Below the pieces are notes generated by a model. It did not search any database. It was not told the DNA's origin and saw only the letters and a list, made by a program, of their open reading frames with translations. From the NCBI RefSeq assembly GCF_963583255.1, contig NC_084807.1:15027072-15091071 (forward strand): a DNA stretch of 64,000 nt. Reading direction: 5' to 3'. Origin of the DNA: Pyrus communis (lineage: Eukaryota; Streptophyta; Magnoliopsida; Rosales; Rosaceae). The translations under genes and the position numbers were made by a program. The stretch's first letter is position 1. The number at the start of each line of letters is the position of its first letter. Of the stretch, positions 32,701 through 45,009 are shown in pieces.

Positions 32701-35348
32701 TGATAGGAGCATATTCATGCGACTTAAATGACTTGTTCTCGTGCATTTACGTTATGTTTCTCTAGTTATTTTAGTCCTTTATGCTTCTTTTGTGTGTTTT
32801 CAGGTTCTAAGGGCAAGGTATGCAAAAGGATGCCTTTTGGAGCCTTTTGGAGCAAATTAGAGATTGGAATGGATATCATATGCTTGGAGCCAAGAGGATG
32901 GACGAAATTAAAGACTTGAAGTAGGAAAGTTAAATCCTAAAAGACCTCATGTTTAAGCATCATTGAAGACTCCTACGCATTTTAGAACACAAAAACAACA
33001 TTCCTTGCAACCTTAGGACATTGTCGTGTGTTTCCTTGTGTCTCCCTTCCTTGCCATGCAAGGAAGGGCTTTGTTCCCTATTTTAAACACTTAAAGCATT
33101 CATTTATCATATCATTCACTTATTATAAGCATTCACTTATCATATCATTCACTTATCAAACCATTCACTTATCACTTCCATTCACTTATCACTTATCACT
33201 TCCATTCACTTATCACTCACCACATATCATTCATTTATCACTTAACATATCATTCATTTATCACTTAACATATCATACACTTATCATAATCATTCACTTA
33301 TACACTTATCATAATCATTCACTTATTCTTTCATCATTCAACCACCAATTCAACACATGCATTTCAAACCTTTCAACACCCTTTAATCATCTCCCTTTAA
33401 GTTATGATTTTATTTCCTAACCCTACATGCATTATTTATTAGCATCTTCACATGCATTCACACACACTTCACACAAACAAACAACTCAAAACCGTGAGCT
33501 CCCATTCCCTTATGCCATTTTCAGATTTCCACCCACTAACCTAGTCATCAACACATGCATTCCCTTCACATTCACCCACATGCACTCCCACTCTTTAATC
33601 ATATGCACTCCCATCATAATTCCACCACCAATTCAGCCACAAAACATTATCATTGCACCACATTCAACCACTCCACATCCCTCACCAAGAAACCATTCAA
33701 CACACACATGCATCCTGAAATTCTTTGCCATGCAATCACATGCATTTCCCTTGACCTTTTCAGCCATCACACTTCATCATTACACCACCATTCACTCTTT
33801 AACCCACACACACTTCACACAAACAACATTCACATGCATTCACATGCATTTCCAACACAAAACACACTCAAAACCGTGGCCACCTTTGCATTTCAGGATT
33901 CCCATTTGCATTTTCAGATTTCCAGCTTTCCCTTTTATTTTTCAGCTTTCATTCTTCATCATTGCAGCCATTCCACATGCAATTCTCCATCATTCCTCCA
34001 CACAAACACCTTAAACAAATAGCCATATACATCTCCACTCCTCCTATAAATACCCTTGCATTCCCATCATTCAAAACATCTCATTCCATTGTAGATACCA
34101 CAACACAAACACTTCATTCCTTCTCTAGCCGTGAGTTTCTCTCCATTTTCTGCACCATTTTCTCCACCACTCCTCACCTATTTCCATAATTCCCCACTCC
34201 ATTCCACACTTCCATCCCCCCAAACCAACTATCTTTAGACCTTGTGCTACAACGAAGAGGAAGAGAAGAGGGCCTAAACGTTCATACAATTCAAGTTTGA
34301 GTTGTTGGAATGTTTAGGTGTTTCTTTGATTTCAATGTTTAATTTTAATTCTCTTTGTTTTGTATGAGGAACTAAACCCCCCCCTAGCTAGGGGGGTGAT
34401 TCGAAATATATGTTTATGCTTGCATTTTGATTTGATTACTTCTAATTGCGTTTCATTAGTTGTGGATTCAATTTGTTTAACCGTTTGATTGATAACTTAT
34501 TTATGTATGTTTATTAAGAATGCGCGCTTAATTTTCATGCATGAATATGACGCTAGAATATAAGTGAGTTTCACCTAATCGTTATGAACTTATATTCACA
34601 AGTAGTGGAGGTTGCTTATAAACAATCGCGTTAAACGAATTCTTGGCATAAGTTTCATGCAATCATAGTAACGAATGCCTCGTCAACACTTATAGTTTTC
34701 ATGATGCTTAATGATTCTTGCTTGTTTCTCTATTATGCAATTCATGTAGGGAACTTGTGAGGAATGCTTTGGGTTGTCGTATGCAATCATCCAATTCATT
34801 AACTTAAGGAAAACTTGACGGTTAATTTAAGCGGACCTAATTAACCCGGGGTGTTGAGAATTCATGGTTTATTGAAATGCAATTGGAAATCATTTTATTA
34901 TGCAAGTGTAACATGTATGGAGATGAACCCCTTAGCTAGCCATACCATCCATTCATTTCCGTCAATTTCATATTTACAATTTGTTTTCTTTACAATCTAT
35001 CCATTTTAGTTTAAATTCGTCAAAGATCAATCCCCCCATATTTCATTAAAGTCTTAGTCTTAATCTTTTTTATTTTTAGTTTTGAATTCTTCGAGTTTAG
35101 TATAGCATTTTAGTTTGAGTTTTTAAAAGCATTTTGAGTCTTTTGATTTGTTTTAGTGTTTTAATTTTTAGTTTTGCTTTCTTCGAGCATTAAATAGTGT
35201 TTTATATTGTATTTTTATGTTTTTAAGTCAATTTAGAAGGTTTTAGCAAGCCCTCCTAATCCCCGGTCTAGAACGATCCCTCACTTATCCATTCTACTAC
35301 AATTGTCAAACGAGGGTTTAATTTGAGTGTCAAGTAATTCTCGCATCA
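32701..35348 (+). repeat. 3' LTR of element A
   Basis: It is 2648 bp and matches 24637-27284 at a constant offset of 8064 with no length change. It ends ATTCTCGCATCA and is followed by the TSD TTGTT, then copia copy 2. The single difference noticed is G at 34459. Confidence 0.95.
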
Positions 35349-35353
35349 TTGTT

Positions 35354-35935
35354 GAGCTTTAAGGGCATTAGAGATAACAACTACCACGCTGAAACACACG
35401 TAGAAAACGGAGTTGAATTTCTATGCATAACTTCCAAAAGCATATTCTAGAGAAGATTGAGCGTATCCTAAGTGGTCTGTATACTATGACCACATGCCTC
35501 ATAGAATGCCATTATGTGGTCGACCGTACCTTTGGTATCGCGCACGAAATTACACTTTGGCATGATCGTTTAGGATATCCTGGACAAATAGTGATACGCC
35601 GTATCCTCAAATCATCACACGGGCATTCACTAACCTGAAGTTTAGGTTCAATTCAAGGAATCACATGTCAAACATGTTCTATGGGAAAGCTTAATACTCA
35701 GACTTATTATGATAAGATTCGTTTGAATCCTCCCATTTTTCTACAATGGATTCAGGGGAACATTTGTGGACCGATTCACCCTTAATGCGGACCATTTAGA
35801 TATTTTATTGTTTTGGTTGACGCTTCCAAACGTTGGTCACACGTGTGCTTGTTGCCCACAAGGAACGCTGCATTCTCCAAACTATTGGCTCAGGTTGTCA
35901 AGCTCAGGGTTCACCACCCTGATTATCTGATCCAA
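35354..35935 (+). pseudogene. Copia copy 2 protease end, GAG-pre-integrase and integrase start
   Basis: It continues the coding text cut at 24636: LSFKGIRDNNYHAETHVENG, then LWHDRLGYPGQIVIRRILKS (GAG-pre-integrase), CQTCSMGKL, and the integrase start with ICGPIHP. Stops and frameshifts are present. At about 35930 the copia sequence (CACCACCCTGATTATC) stops and gypsy sequence begins, so the rest of copy 2 is missing. Confidence 0.82.
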
Positions 35936-36001
35936 GAAGACAAAGAAAACGAAATCCCCGAGGAAGACGTCATTGCTGCGCCACCATAGCTCGAGGATGG
36001 G

Positions 36002-37081
36002 GTGCAAGCCACAATTGATGATCTCAAGGAGTTCAACCAAGGCACAAGTGAGGAACTGAAGCCTATCTTCATAAGTGCACTACTAAGTGCGAACGAGATC
36101 GAAGAGTACTACCAACTACTAATGGAGTACATAGATGTCTTTTCTTGGACCTACAAAGAAATGCCCAACCTTGACCCTACCATCGTCGTGCATTATCTTG
36201 CAGTCCAAACGCAACCAATAAAGCAAACTCAAAGACATTATCGATCCAAACTTATCCCATAAATTGAGGCTAAGATTGATAAGCTAATGGAAGTGGGCTT
36301 TATTCGAGAGGTGTCATACCCTAAATGGATCTCCAACATCATCATTATCCTTAAGAATTCTAGACAAATACGTGTTTTCATAGGTTTCCACGACCTCAAT
36401 GATGTTTGCCCGAAGGATGACTTTCCCTTGCCAATCATTAAAATCATGGTGGACGCAACCACTGGCCATAAGGCATTATCATTCATGAACAGCTCATCTA
36501 GATACAATCAAATCCATATGGTTCCCAAAGATAAGGAACCAACAGCCTTCCACACTCCAAAAGGTAACTACTGCTACACGGTAATGCCCTTTGGCTTAAA
36601 AAATGCTGGAGCTACATATCAACGCGTAATGCAAAAGATCTTCAACAATATGCTACACGAAAATATAGAATGTTATGTGCACGACGCAGTTGTCAAGACC
36701 AAAAAGAGATCTAATCACTTGAAGGATTTACGAATGGTGTTCAACAAACTACGGCACTACAACCTCAAAATGAACACGTTGAAGTGTGCATTTGGCATCA
36801 CTTCTGGGAAGTTCCTTGGCTTCATTGTCAAGCATTGTGGCATTGAAGTAGACCAATCGAAGATCAAGGCCATCCAAAGCATACCCGAACCAAGGAACTT
36901 ACGTGAGGTGAAAAGTCTACAAGGGCAGCTAGCCTTCATCAGACACTTCATCATCAACCTCGTTGGACCCTGTCAACCTTTCAATAGAGTCATGAAGAAA
37001 GACGCTCTGTTCATATGGGATAGCGCATGTCGTAATGCCTTTGAGAGCATAAAAAGGTACTTGGCAAACCTACCTGTCTGA
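36002..37081 (+). pseudogene. Tat gypsy reverse transcriptase, catalytically broken
   Basis: Frames 36002-36262 and 36287-37081, separated by a stop, cover the pre-RT and RT. Recognisable text: DVFSWTYKEMPNLDP, RVFIGFHDLNDVCPKDDFPLP, a region where MDxSSGYNQI should be but MNSSSRYNQI is found (the first catalytic Asp lost to Asn), TAFHTPKGNYCYTVMPFGLK, and YVHDAVVKTK in place of YVDDLVVK, so the first of the paired catalytic Asp residues is His. Then come KFLGFIV and IEVDQSKIKAIQ. The enzyme could not work even if translated. Confidence 0.9.
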
Positions 37082-37919
37082 GGAGCTCCCGTGCCTGGAA
37101 AGCCGCTCATCTTATACATTGTCGCACAAGAGGGTTCCATTGGAGCACTATTGGCATAAGAAAATGAAGACCAAAAGGAAAAAGCACTCTACTACTTAAG
37201 TAGAACTCTCATTGGTGCCAAGCTTAACTACTCATCGATTAAGAAGATGTGTCTTACCTTAGTCTTTGTCGTCCAAAGGCCTACATGCATGCTTACACCA
37301 TCCACTTGGTTGCTAAAGCTGACCCAATCAAGTACGTTACATCCAAACCTATTCCGATAGGGCGACTAGCTAAATGGACGTTGTTTTTTCAATCAATACG
37401 AGATCATCTACGTTCAAGCTAAAGCCATCAAAGGACAAGCACTAGCAGACTTTATTGTTGATCATCCAATCCCAGCTGATTGGAAAATCTCAGATGACTT
37501 CCCTGACAAGGAGATGTTCTAAATCGACATCTTCCTGACATAGACAATGTTCTTCGATAGATCTGCATGAACGGACAAAGTAGGGGCAGGAATAGTATTC
37601 ATGTTGCCACAAAGACAAGTATTACCCTATTCCTTCCGACTAAGCGAGCTATGCTCCAACAACATTGCTGAGTACCAAACGCTGATTGTTGGACTCTAAA
37701 TGGCGATCGACATGGAAATCACAACGCTAGAAGTGTATGATGACTCCAAGCTCATAATCAATCAACTCTTTACTGAATATGAAGTGAGGAAAGATGACCT
37801 CGTCCCACACTTTCGGCTAGCAACTCAACTGCTATAAAAGTTCAAGGTCGTGATGCTAGAACACGTGCCAAGAAAAGAAAATCAAATAGTGGACGCTCTT
37901 AGAAGACAAAGTTGCAGAT
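37082..37919 (+). pseudogene. Tat gypsy RNase H and archaeal-type RNase H remnant
   Basis: The classical RNase H part (KALYYLSRTLIGAKLNYS-like text around 37180-37230) has frameshifts. From about 37540 the aRNH is readable: MFFDRSA, VGAGIVFMLPQRQVLPYSF, LCSNNIAEYQTLIVGL then a stop, YDDSKLIINQL and EHVPRKENQIVDAL. Acidic residues in FDxSA, AEYQ and YDDSK match the catalytic set. At least four stops are present. Confidence 0.82.
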
Positions 37920-39212
37920 GTGCCGGTTTGCCAAAGATGGGTGATCCCACTTGTCACTGAAATGCTACTGGATGATACAAACATTATCTCAGTACTTCCA
38001 ATCAACACTGAAAAGTGGAGACAACCACTGATTGACTACTTGGAGCATGGAAAGCTTCCAGATGATCCTAGACACTGCTCTAAAATACGTCGACGAGCAC
38101 CTCACTTCCTTTACTACAAAGGAACACTCTACCGACACTCTTTTGAATGAGTACTTTTGAGATGCCTAGGTGAGGAATAAGCCAATCAAGCCATGGAAAA
38201 AGCACACCCAGGCATCTGCGAGGCGCATCAGTCTGGACCAAAGCTACATTTCAAGCATAAAAGAATGGGTTACTACTGGCCAAGCGTGGTGCAAGATTGC
38301 CTGAAGTACGCCAAAAGGTGCCAAGGCTACCAATTCCACGCCAACTTCATACATCAACCACCTAAACCATTACACCCTACAGTTACTTCATAACCGTTTG
38401 AGGCATAAAGATTGGATGCCGTAATGGATTATTTTTCCAAGTGGGTTGAAGCCGTACCCTTAAGGGAAGTCATGAAGGAAACTATCATCCATTTCATCAA
38501 AGAGCATATCATTCACCGATATGGTGTGCCTTGCTACAACATTACTGACAACGAAAGACAGATATCCTACCAACTCATGGACAAGCTCTGTGAGAAATAC
38601 AAGTTCAAACAGCACAAGTCTTCCATGCATCATGCTCCGGCCAACAGTCTCGCGGAAGCATTCAATAAAACGTTGTGCAACCTCCTGAAGAAGATGATTG
38701 GCTGAACAAAGAATGACTGGCACAAAAGAATAAGCGAAGAACTTCGGGCATATAGGACAAAACATAGAACTCCTACCTAAGCTATGCTTTATTCTCTCAT
38801 ATATGGTGTGGAAGTTGTTCTACCGCTCGAAAGTCAAATCCCCTCACTAAGGATGGCTATACAAGAAGGCTTGACTGAAGAGGAAAATGCAAGGCTATGA
38901 CTTCAAGAGTTGGAAGCACTCGATGAAAAGAGGCTTGAAGCTCAACAACACTTGGAATTCTACCAAGCACGACTATCTAAGGCATTCAACAAGAAGGTCT
39001 ACCCAAGGTCTTTCCAAACTAGAGATCTTGTCTTGGCATTACGAAGGCCTATCATCACAAATCATAAAACAATAAGCAAGTTCACATCAAAATGGGATGG
39101 ACCTTACGTAATACAAGAGGTCTACACCAACGGCGCCTACATAATCATGGTGAAAGACGGCTTAAAGATCGACCCCATCAATGGCAGATTCTTGAAGCGT
39201 TTCTACCCTTAA
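37920..39212 (+). pseudogene. Tat gypsy integrase remnant
   Basis: Open pieces are 37920-38150, 38193-38393, 38412-38705 and 38910-39212. The zinc-binding part shows HPGICEAHQSG and a C-x2-C at CQGYQ, where the usual C-x-x-C is diverged. The core shows VMDYFSKWVEAVPL (first catalytic Asp), then TDNERQIS in place of TDNGRQF (second Asp), then HAPANSLAEAFNKTL (the Glu region). The C-terminal part has KWDGPYVIQEVY and GRFLKRFYP, the end typical of Tat integrase. Several stops interrupt it. Confidence 0.87.
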
Positions 39213-39224
39213 ACCAAACAAGTA

Positions 39225-39416
39225 ATGCTCATCGCCTGCATGAGCCTAAACTGCACATGGCACAAAGCTCCTCACCTGCATGAGTCTAAACTACACGGCA
39301 CAATGCTCCTTGTTTGCATGAGCTTAAAAGGCGACACTCAATGCTCCTTGTTCGCACGAGTTTAAAAGGTGACACTCAACGTTCCTGATCCGCAAGAGCA
39401 TAAACTGTGTATGACA
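39225..39416. repeat. Five tandem copies of a ~38-bp unit after the Tat integrase
   Basis: Copies start at about 39225, 39265, 39303, 39341 and 39379, each with a core like ATGCTCCTTGTTTGCATGAG followed by TTAAAAGGCGACACTCA or AAACTGCACATGGCACA. It lies just after the integrase stop, a place where tandem repeats are common in Tat elements. Confidence 0.85.
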
Positions 39417-41633
39417 AAATCACCATAAAAAACAATCCATCATTTCCTTTGAACTACATTATGACTTGATCCCTCCTTAACCGAGGGTACGTAGGCAACT
39501 TGAAACTTCAAAACTTCAAGTACAGCCACATCACCAACAAAAAAAAAATGCAAACACTTTCAACTCGGCAGGAGCACAATGCTCAACTGAACCAATGGCA
39601 CCTGACGAATCTAAGTTTCCCTTTGGCTTGGTTGTCTTGTTGCAGCCACTTTTCTTTGAAGGCTTCTTATACTTCATGGCACCCCAATACGAAAATTGAA
39701 TCCATAAAGATATCTTCATGCCTAACTTACCCTGAGGCTCCTGGGAAAGCTTGTGATACGCCCAAAACAAATAGCGGTAACTCGTAGGCAATCCTCGACT
39801 ATTACGATGAGAAAATTCCTCCACACTAGGAACAACCTCGTCATAAAACTTACCATGGCTTGGCAAGCCTCCTATCTTGTGGAGATCCCAAAATGAAATC
39901 GACATCTCCCCTTGAGCCTTGAGAAATGTGTTGATTGCTAAACACTAATGCTCAAAGAATGTACGAATGACGAAAAAATGACGATCATAACTAAACAAAG
40001 ATGCGTATACGGCATGATAAAGGCCCACATTAGTAAGCACATCTTTGGATCGCATCAAGACATCTTCAAGCCATTCCCAGTAAAACTCAGCAAAGTTTCA
40101 ATGATGCACAAAGTTTCAGCGTCGTTCCCCTATCTTGCGAGTCGCCTTCCTTCGCAAGAATAGTGATGGTATTACTCTTAAAGCACTTGAAAAATACCAT
40201 GACTGCAACGAGAATAAAAATTAAAAATAAATAAAAAAAAAAAAAAAGACAACATAAACACAAGGTGGGACAGCAAGAAAAAAAAAGATTGCTTTGCTAA
40301 AGCAAAAGACATGCGAGACAAACCTTGTGAGTGTTGAAGGATGATGATGACAAAGTCACAACGACGAAAAGAAATCAGCCACAAAGCTTGGGCAGCACAG
40401 CAAAGAGGGCAGCTACAAGACGGTCATTTAAAGCATGCTACAGTAGCAAAGAAAATCAAAATGCTACGTAACCCCGCAACGATTATGCAAGCAGTTTCTT
40501 GCACTGCATGGCAATGTCACCACCAAGGGAAAACTGCGACCAAAAGGCACTACATGGTGTAACTCCGTTGTAGTCTTTTGCACAGCATTACACGGTAAAA
40601 AGTGACACACTGCAACAAATTTCAAGCAGTTACAAGTCACAGCAGCAGGAAGAACAGTGCACACAGCAATGAGTTATTGTGACAAAAACACACTCCCAAG
40701 TGTCCTATAAATAAGGGTCAATTGCTTCCTAATGCTATAGGGAGAATACATACCAAATAGCAAAAGGAAAATCAAAATCGGGAAGCATATTCTAGCTGCA
40801 AGAAGGAAGTAAATTCCAAGCTCAAAAAGGGCGAGCTGATTTCAGCACAAATAAAAATAAAAATAAATGCTATTTTTGCAACAAAATTAGCAAAGAGAAG
40901 AAAAGGAAACAAAGAAATAAGGAAAGGGCTTCTAAAAACATCAAGGGAAAGTACCTTTCCTTGCCAAAATACAAAAGGGAATCCCTCCAAGGCAAGGACA
41001 AGTCTTCAAGTTTCCCAAACCAAGAGGGAAAACACCCCCTTGGCCGAAAAAAATGGAAAGGAAAAGGAAAAAAATGCAAATCCTACTTACCCAAGGACAA
41101 GAATTAAATCTTTCCAAAACCTTAAAGGAAAGCACTAAAGCTTTCCAACATCTTGAAGGAAATCACCCTCATTACCAAAATTGAAGGAGATTCCTACCTA
41201 AAGGAGGAAAAACATTTTTTTCCCATACCCACAAGGAAAAAATTCAAGTCCCAAAATATACCAAATGTATTTTGTCAAAAAAATTATGGCAAGTCAATAC
41301 ACACAATAAGTATGTGCTGATTTATCCATTTTCAAAATTGTCATTCAAGATTAAGCCTCTACGACCCTTAAAGAAAATTTTCATTTCATTCAAGATCAAG
41401 CCTCAACGGCCCTTAAAGAAATGTTTCATTCAAGAAATACACCTCAATGGCCCTTGACGAAATTCATCATTTGCATTGAAGAAATACACCTCTACGGCCC
41501 TTGAAGAAGCAAACTAATTCAAGATCAAGTCTCAACAACCCTTGAGTCAGAACATTCACATTGCAGGACTTCAAAACATGTTTCCTACATGTGACAAGCA
41601 CATGCCTACAACATGCCTTGAAGTGGGGGCAAT
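39417..41633 (+). other. Tat element non-coding 3' region
   Basis: No gene is supported. It contains an A-rich tract (40227-40248), a purine-rich AAGGAAA-type stretch (40900-41260) and a degenerate array at 41344-41548, and ends in the polypurine tract before 41634. Minus-strand ORFs (for example 39531-39905) carry no recognised domain. Confidence 0.7.
41344..41548. repeat. Degenerate repeat array with CCCTTRAAGAAA core
   Basis: The phrase TCAAGATCAAGCCTCAACGG plus CCCTTAAAGAAA recurs about five times with variable spacing. It is a common type of sequence upstream of Tat LTRs in plants. Confidence 0.75.
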
Positions 41634-42594
41634 TGTAGACATTTAAATTTCGTTGCATACAAATGATGCATCACAAAGCTCCACGTGGATATGACTCATC
41701 ATAAATGGACAAGTCATCAATGACATGTAGCACAAATCAAGCAAAGGAAGCTCAAAAGCATTCCTAAAATTCAGCAGAGGGGAAGAAATCTCCTTAAAAT
41801 CGGCAAGGGGCCCAAATTGCTACCAAAACCAGAAAGAAAGCTAAAGCATCTTCACAAAAACAAGCAAGAATTGAAGATTGTTCACAAAATAGGCAACAAG
41901 CCCTATAGATTTCGGCCAAGCAAGGGAAAGTGGCTTAAAACAAGACACTAAACATGCCTAAATTCTCCCATGGATGAATCAAGACACAAATCAAAGGCAT
42001 GGCTTTGGAAGTCTATAAATACAAGGTCCCAAGGCAAGCATAACTGGTCGACAATTTCTACATTGAAAGGCTAAAATTCTCACATTGAGAAGAACCTCTG
42101 CCAAATCTTTGAAGACTAATATGCTGCCAAAGCTCTCTTCGAAGAATGTACAACCAAAGCCGAAGCTTTCTTTCGACCAAAGCCGAACCATTCCTTTGAA
42201 GAATCAACAAACACTTGCGCCGATTCCTACAAGACTTTGTTGTAAGCTTAAAACTTGTAACGACATTCAATTCAAGATCAAGTTGCCAAGACTCTTGAAT
42301 CAACAAAATCCCACATCAACATCACCTTTGTTGCAAGCCATACACAAACCTAGAGGTGGAGACTATCCACACATTGTTTCAAGCTCAAAACTTGAAGCAA
42401 TCGTTCAATCGTTCGTCTGAGATCAAGTCATCTCGACCCTTGGATCAACAACCTACGCATCTACATCAAATTTGAAGACTAAATAAGAGGAAATTTGTAA
42501 ACAGAGGTTGTAACCCTACAAAGTCATCAATACAAATCTACTTTGTACACATGTTCTCATTTCATTTGTTACAAAATTTTCGTGTTTACAAAAC
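41634..42594 (+). repeat. 3' LTR of the Tat element
   Basis: It starts TGTAGACATTTAAATTTCG directly after the polypurine tract. A TATA box (GTCTATAAATACAAGG) is at 42012-42027. The end is placed at ...TTTACAAAACA near 42594 by the TG/CA rule and could be a few bases off. No partner LTR is in the window. Confidence 0.7.
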
Positions 42595-43239
42595 ATCGAA
42601 ATTCATTTGAAGCAATAAGGGTTTTTAACACTAGAATTCGAAGAAAACAAAAACAATAAAAAAAAAAAAGAAACAAAACAAAAAACAAAAAAAATCTGGG
42701 ATTTCTCGCAACTGAGCGGTGACTTCACGCTGTGCCGTCAAGTCGACATGGTTGGCTTGCAGCCGCGCCATCACCAGGACAACATTGTTTCGACGTGACT
42801 GCACAGCACCAGGCCTCGAACTAGGTTGGTCTTCATACGGGACTGAAGCCCTGAGTCCACCAGCAAGCCCTAAAAGCCTTGTTAGGCTTCACTCGCACGA
42901 CCCGACCCGCCTGTAGCAAGTTTTGCTTACTGGGTTCACCATCTGTCACAACCCGCGATTACCAAATCTAGCCCAGATGGCTGGGCTTATTTCCCCACTC
43001 CCCAAATTGAAGCCAACCTGCGATCGGGCTTCTCGCGCACCATCTAGGCCAGCTTTCATGTGGGGCATGTATCCCCCACACCAAATTTGGCCCACAACTA
43101 GTAGGTTGGGATGTTGGGCCTATCCCAAAAACCCCAGCCCGTGGCCAATAATCCTTTTAGGGCCATGCCCTTTACACGGCACCCAAGCCCACAGATATTG
43201 GGCTATGGTTTTTCGAATCCAATGTTAGTTTTAGCATTC
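42595..43239. other. Unassigned segment, possible minus-strand gypsy gag fragment
   Basis: An A-rich tract (42654-42690) is followed by a GC-richer stretch. On the minus strand 42700-42840 reads as VVLVMARLQANHVDLTAQ and then EVTAQLREIP, which resembles the N-terminal part of Gag in plant gypsy elements. Both ends are undefined. The plus-strand ORFs 42719-42916 and 42923-43228 look like shadows. I cannot assign the rest. Confidence 0.35.
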
Positions 43240-43903
43240 TCTATAATTTTAACCTGAATGTTATCATTATTTTTTGCTTCTATGACCAACCCTGTATGGC
43301 CCGATCTATTAAATTAATTAAAGTGACCAGCAGTCCATTAATCTGACAATTAATCCAAAATTATTGGCCTAAAGCTCACTTTTGGACATTAACGATTCAA
43401 TAAATTATTTCGTTTCTTTGAACAGTTGACTCATTTTCATAGTCCCGAAGCATTCACACTCAAGTTCTTGAAGCAACCCAAATCAACTATACTTAGTTGT
43501 ATATTGTATTCTGTGTTCTTACAGGTACCTCCTTTTTAAGAACCAGAAGTTTATAACTAAACTCGAAACTATGGTTTCAAATTTAGTCCCTTTGAAACCT
43601 GAAGTTTTCTTAAAACAATAGACCTATGAAAACCTAACGATTTTCATGAAAATCATGTCTTAGAATTCGAATGTTCTAACTTTGATGCTTATGGATGATT
43701 CATTCCCATAGCACCAATCACAATCTTATTCCCTCCAATTCAGTGGATTGTCAAACCATCACAAGTTCTATTTCCCTTATTTGGACATTTCTAATAGAAA
43801 CCACTTTATATGGGTACAAGACGTGAATCTCCACTTGACTATCAAGAAGCTGAGAAATCAATGTAGCCAACAATGGCATGGAATAGCTGAATAAGCAACT
43901 GCT

Positions 43904-44182
43904 ATGATCTTTACTCGAAGACTTATGCCCGAAGCATTACAAATGGAAACACCTCCCAAACGAGGATTTCATAGCTCTTTCGCTCATTGCTATGGACCGT
44001 TTAATCATGAAAGACATTGCCTAAAGCACACCACGATTACATCCATGAATGAATACGATTCTGAAGTTTATAAATCCAATCGAATTTTGACTGGAGAATA
44101 CTTTTCTTGTCCTTCCATGTTTCTAAGTCGCTCTGGAAGTAGCAATATAGAAAGTGGAAGTTTACCAAATTCTCGTATCTGA
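43904..44182 (+). pseudogene. Copia copy 3 gag fragment
   Basis: It reads from ATAMIFTRRLMPEAL, equivalent to AAAMIFIRRHIHDAL in copy 2, and later has NEYDSEVYKS. The middle has diverged and there are deletions compared with copy 2. No zinc knuckle is readable. Confidence 0.65.
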
Positions 44183-45009
44183 TTACTACCACAAACGTGA
44201 GAGAAAGGTATAGACCTAGCTTCGGCTGAAGTTTACTGAACAGTATAGTCTCATTTCAGCTGGAGTCTACGTAATGGCTTAACCCAGTTTGGTTAAAGCC
44301 TACCAAATGGTGGTGCCCTCCTTTGGCAGGGATGCACTGAACAGAATTACTTTACTTCGGCAGAGGGTTACTGAACAGACCCCTCCTACTTTGACTGGAG
44401 CCATCTTACATGGAGCTGAATTAGGTTTTTTTGGTGTTCTCGTTAAAAGCTACTTACTATAGTTAGGGTATTGAACAATGGGTGGCAACTTACCCAATAC
44501 AGAACCCAAGTTCGAGTCTGTCTCTCTCACAATCCAATTTCGAGTTTGTTTTTACAACATATGGTAGAATCAGGGCTTGCCAAGGCGTGGCATCATGCCC
44601 AAGGCGTGATCCTTGGCACCTAAGACCTAAAACTTCAAGAATAAGGGATAATATTTCCAAACCTTAACCCTGCAGAATCTACTTCCATTTTGATGGAATA
44701 GATTATTGGTTATGCACCTGTTTATGCCCCTACCAATGTCATTAAGGAGTACCATTCTCGTAGTCAATATGTGAGACTAATTTTTCTCCACCAAACATTG
44801 TTGGAAAAGTAGAATTTTGACATGGATAGCCTTGTTGGCCGAATCCTCTTAGTAAACCATTTACTTTGTGAACACTTTTCCATGTTCTTGGATTCATGTT
44901 TGGTGTATGTTTTAGTTACGGATAATCTTATTGATATTGTCCTCAAACATGAGTTAATGGAATCATGTTTCTTGTATACATGTGACCGAATTCACTTAAA
45001 CACGTGATT

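Larger units (their letters stand above)
24637..35348 (+). mobile_element. Element A: young 10.7-kb non-autonomous LTR retrotransposon
   Basis: Two 2648-bp LTRs (24637-27284, 32701-35348) lie exactly 8064 bp apart over their whole length. Perfect TSDs TTGTT are at 24632-24636 and 35349-35353. A tRNA-Asp-type primer-binding site lies at 27290-27306 and a polypurine tract at 32688-32698. The interior has a gag-like ORF (27460-28794), an antisense ORF (28880-29560), GC-richer repeats, and about 2.3 kb without genes. There is no protease, reverse transcriptase or integrase, so it is a LARD-like or gag-only derivative that needs proteins supplied in trans. The near identity of the LTRs implies recent transposition. 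Confidence 0.95.
35936..42594 (+). mobile_element. Ty3/gypsy Tat-lineage element, 5' truncated, with 3' LTR
   Basis: The order is reverse transcriptase, RNase H, a second archaeal-type RNase H (aRNH), integrase, a long non-coding 3' region, a polypurine tract (AGTGGGGGCAA, 41622-41632) and an LTR starting TGTAGACATTTAAATTTCG at 41634. An aRNH domain is a hallmark of Tat elements (established knowledge). The 5' LTR, gag and protease are missing; the left end abuts copia copy 2. All coding parts are broken. Confidence 0.87.

Noticed and set aside
42719..43228. Two plus-strand ORFs after the Tat LTR
   Set aside because: Their content is unlike known proteins, and the minus strand of the first half looks more like a gypsy gag fragment.
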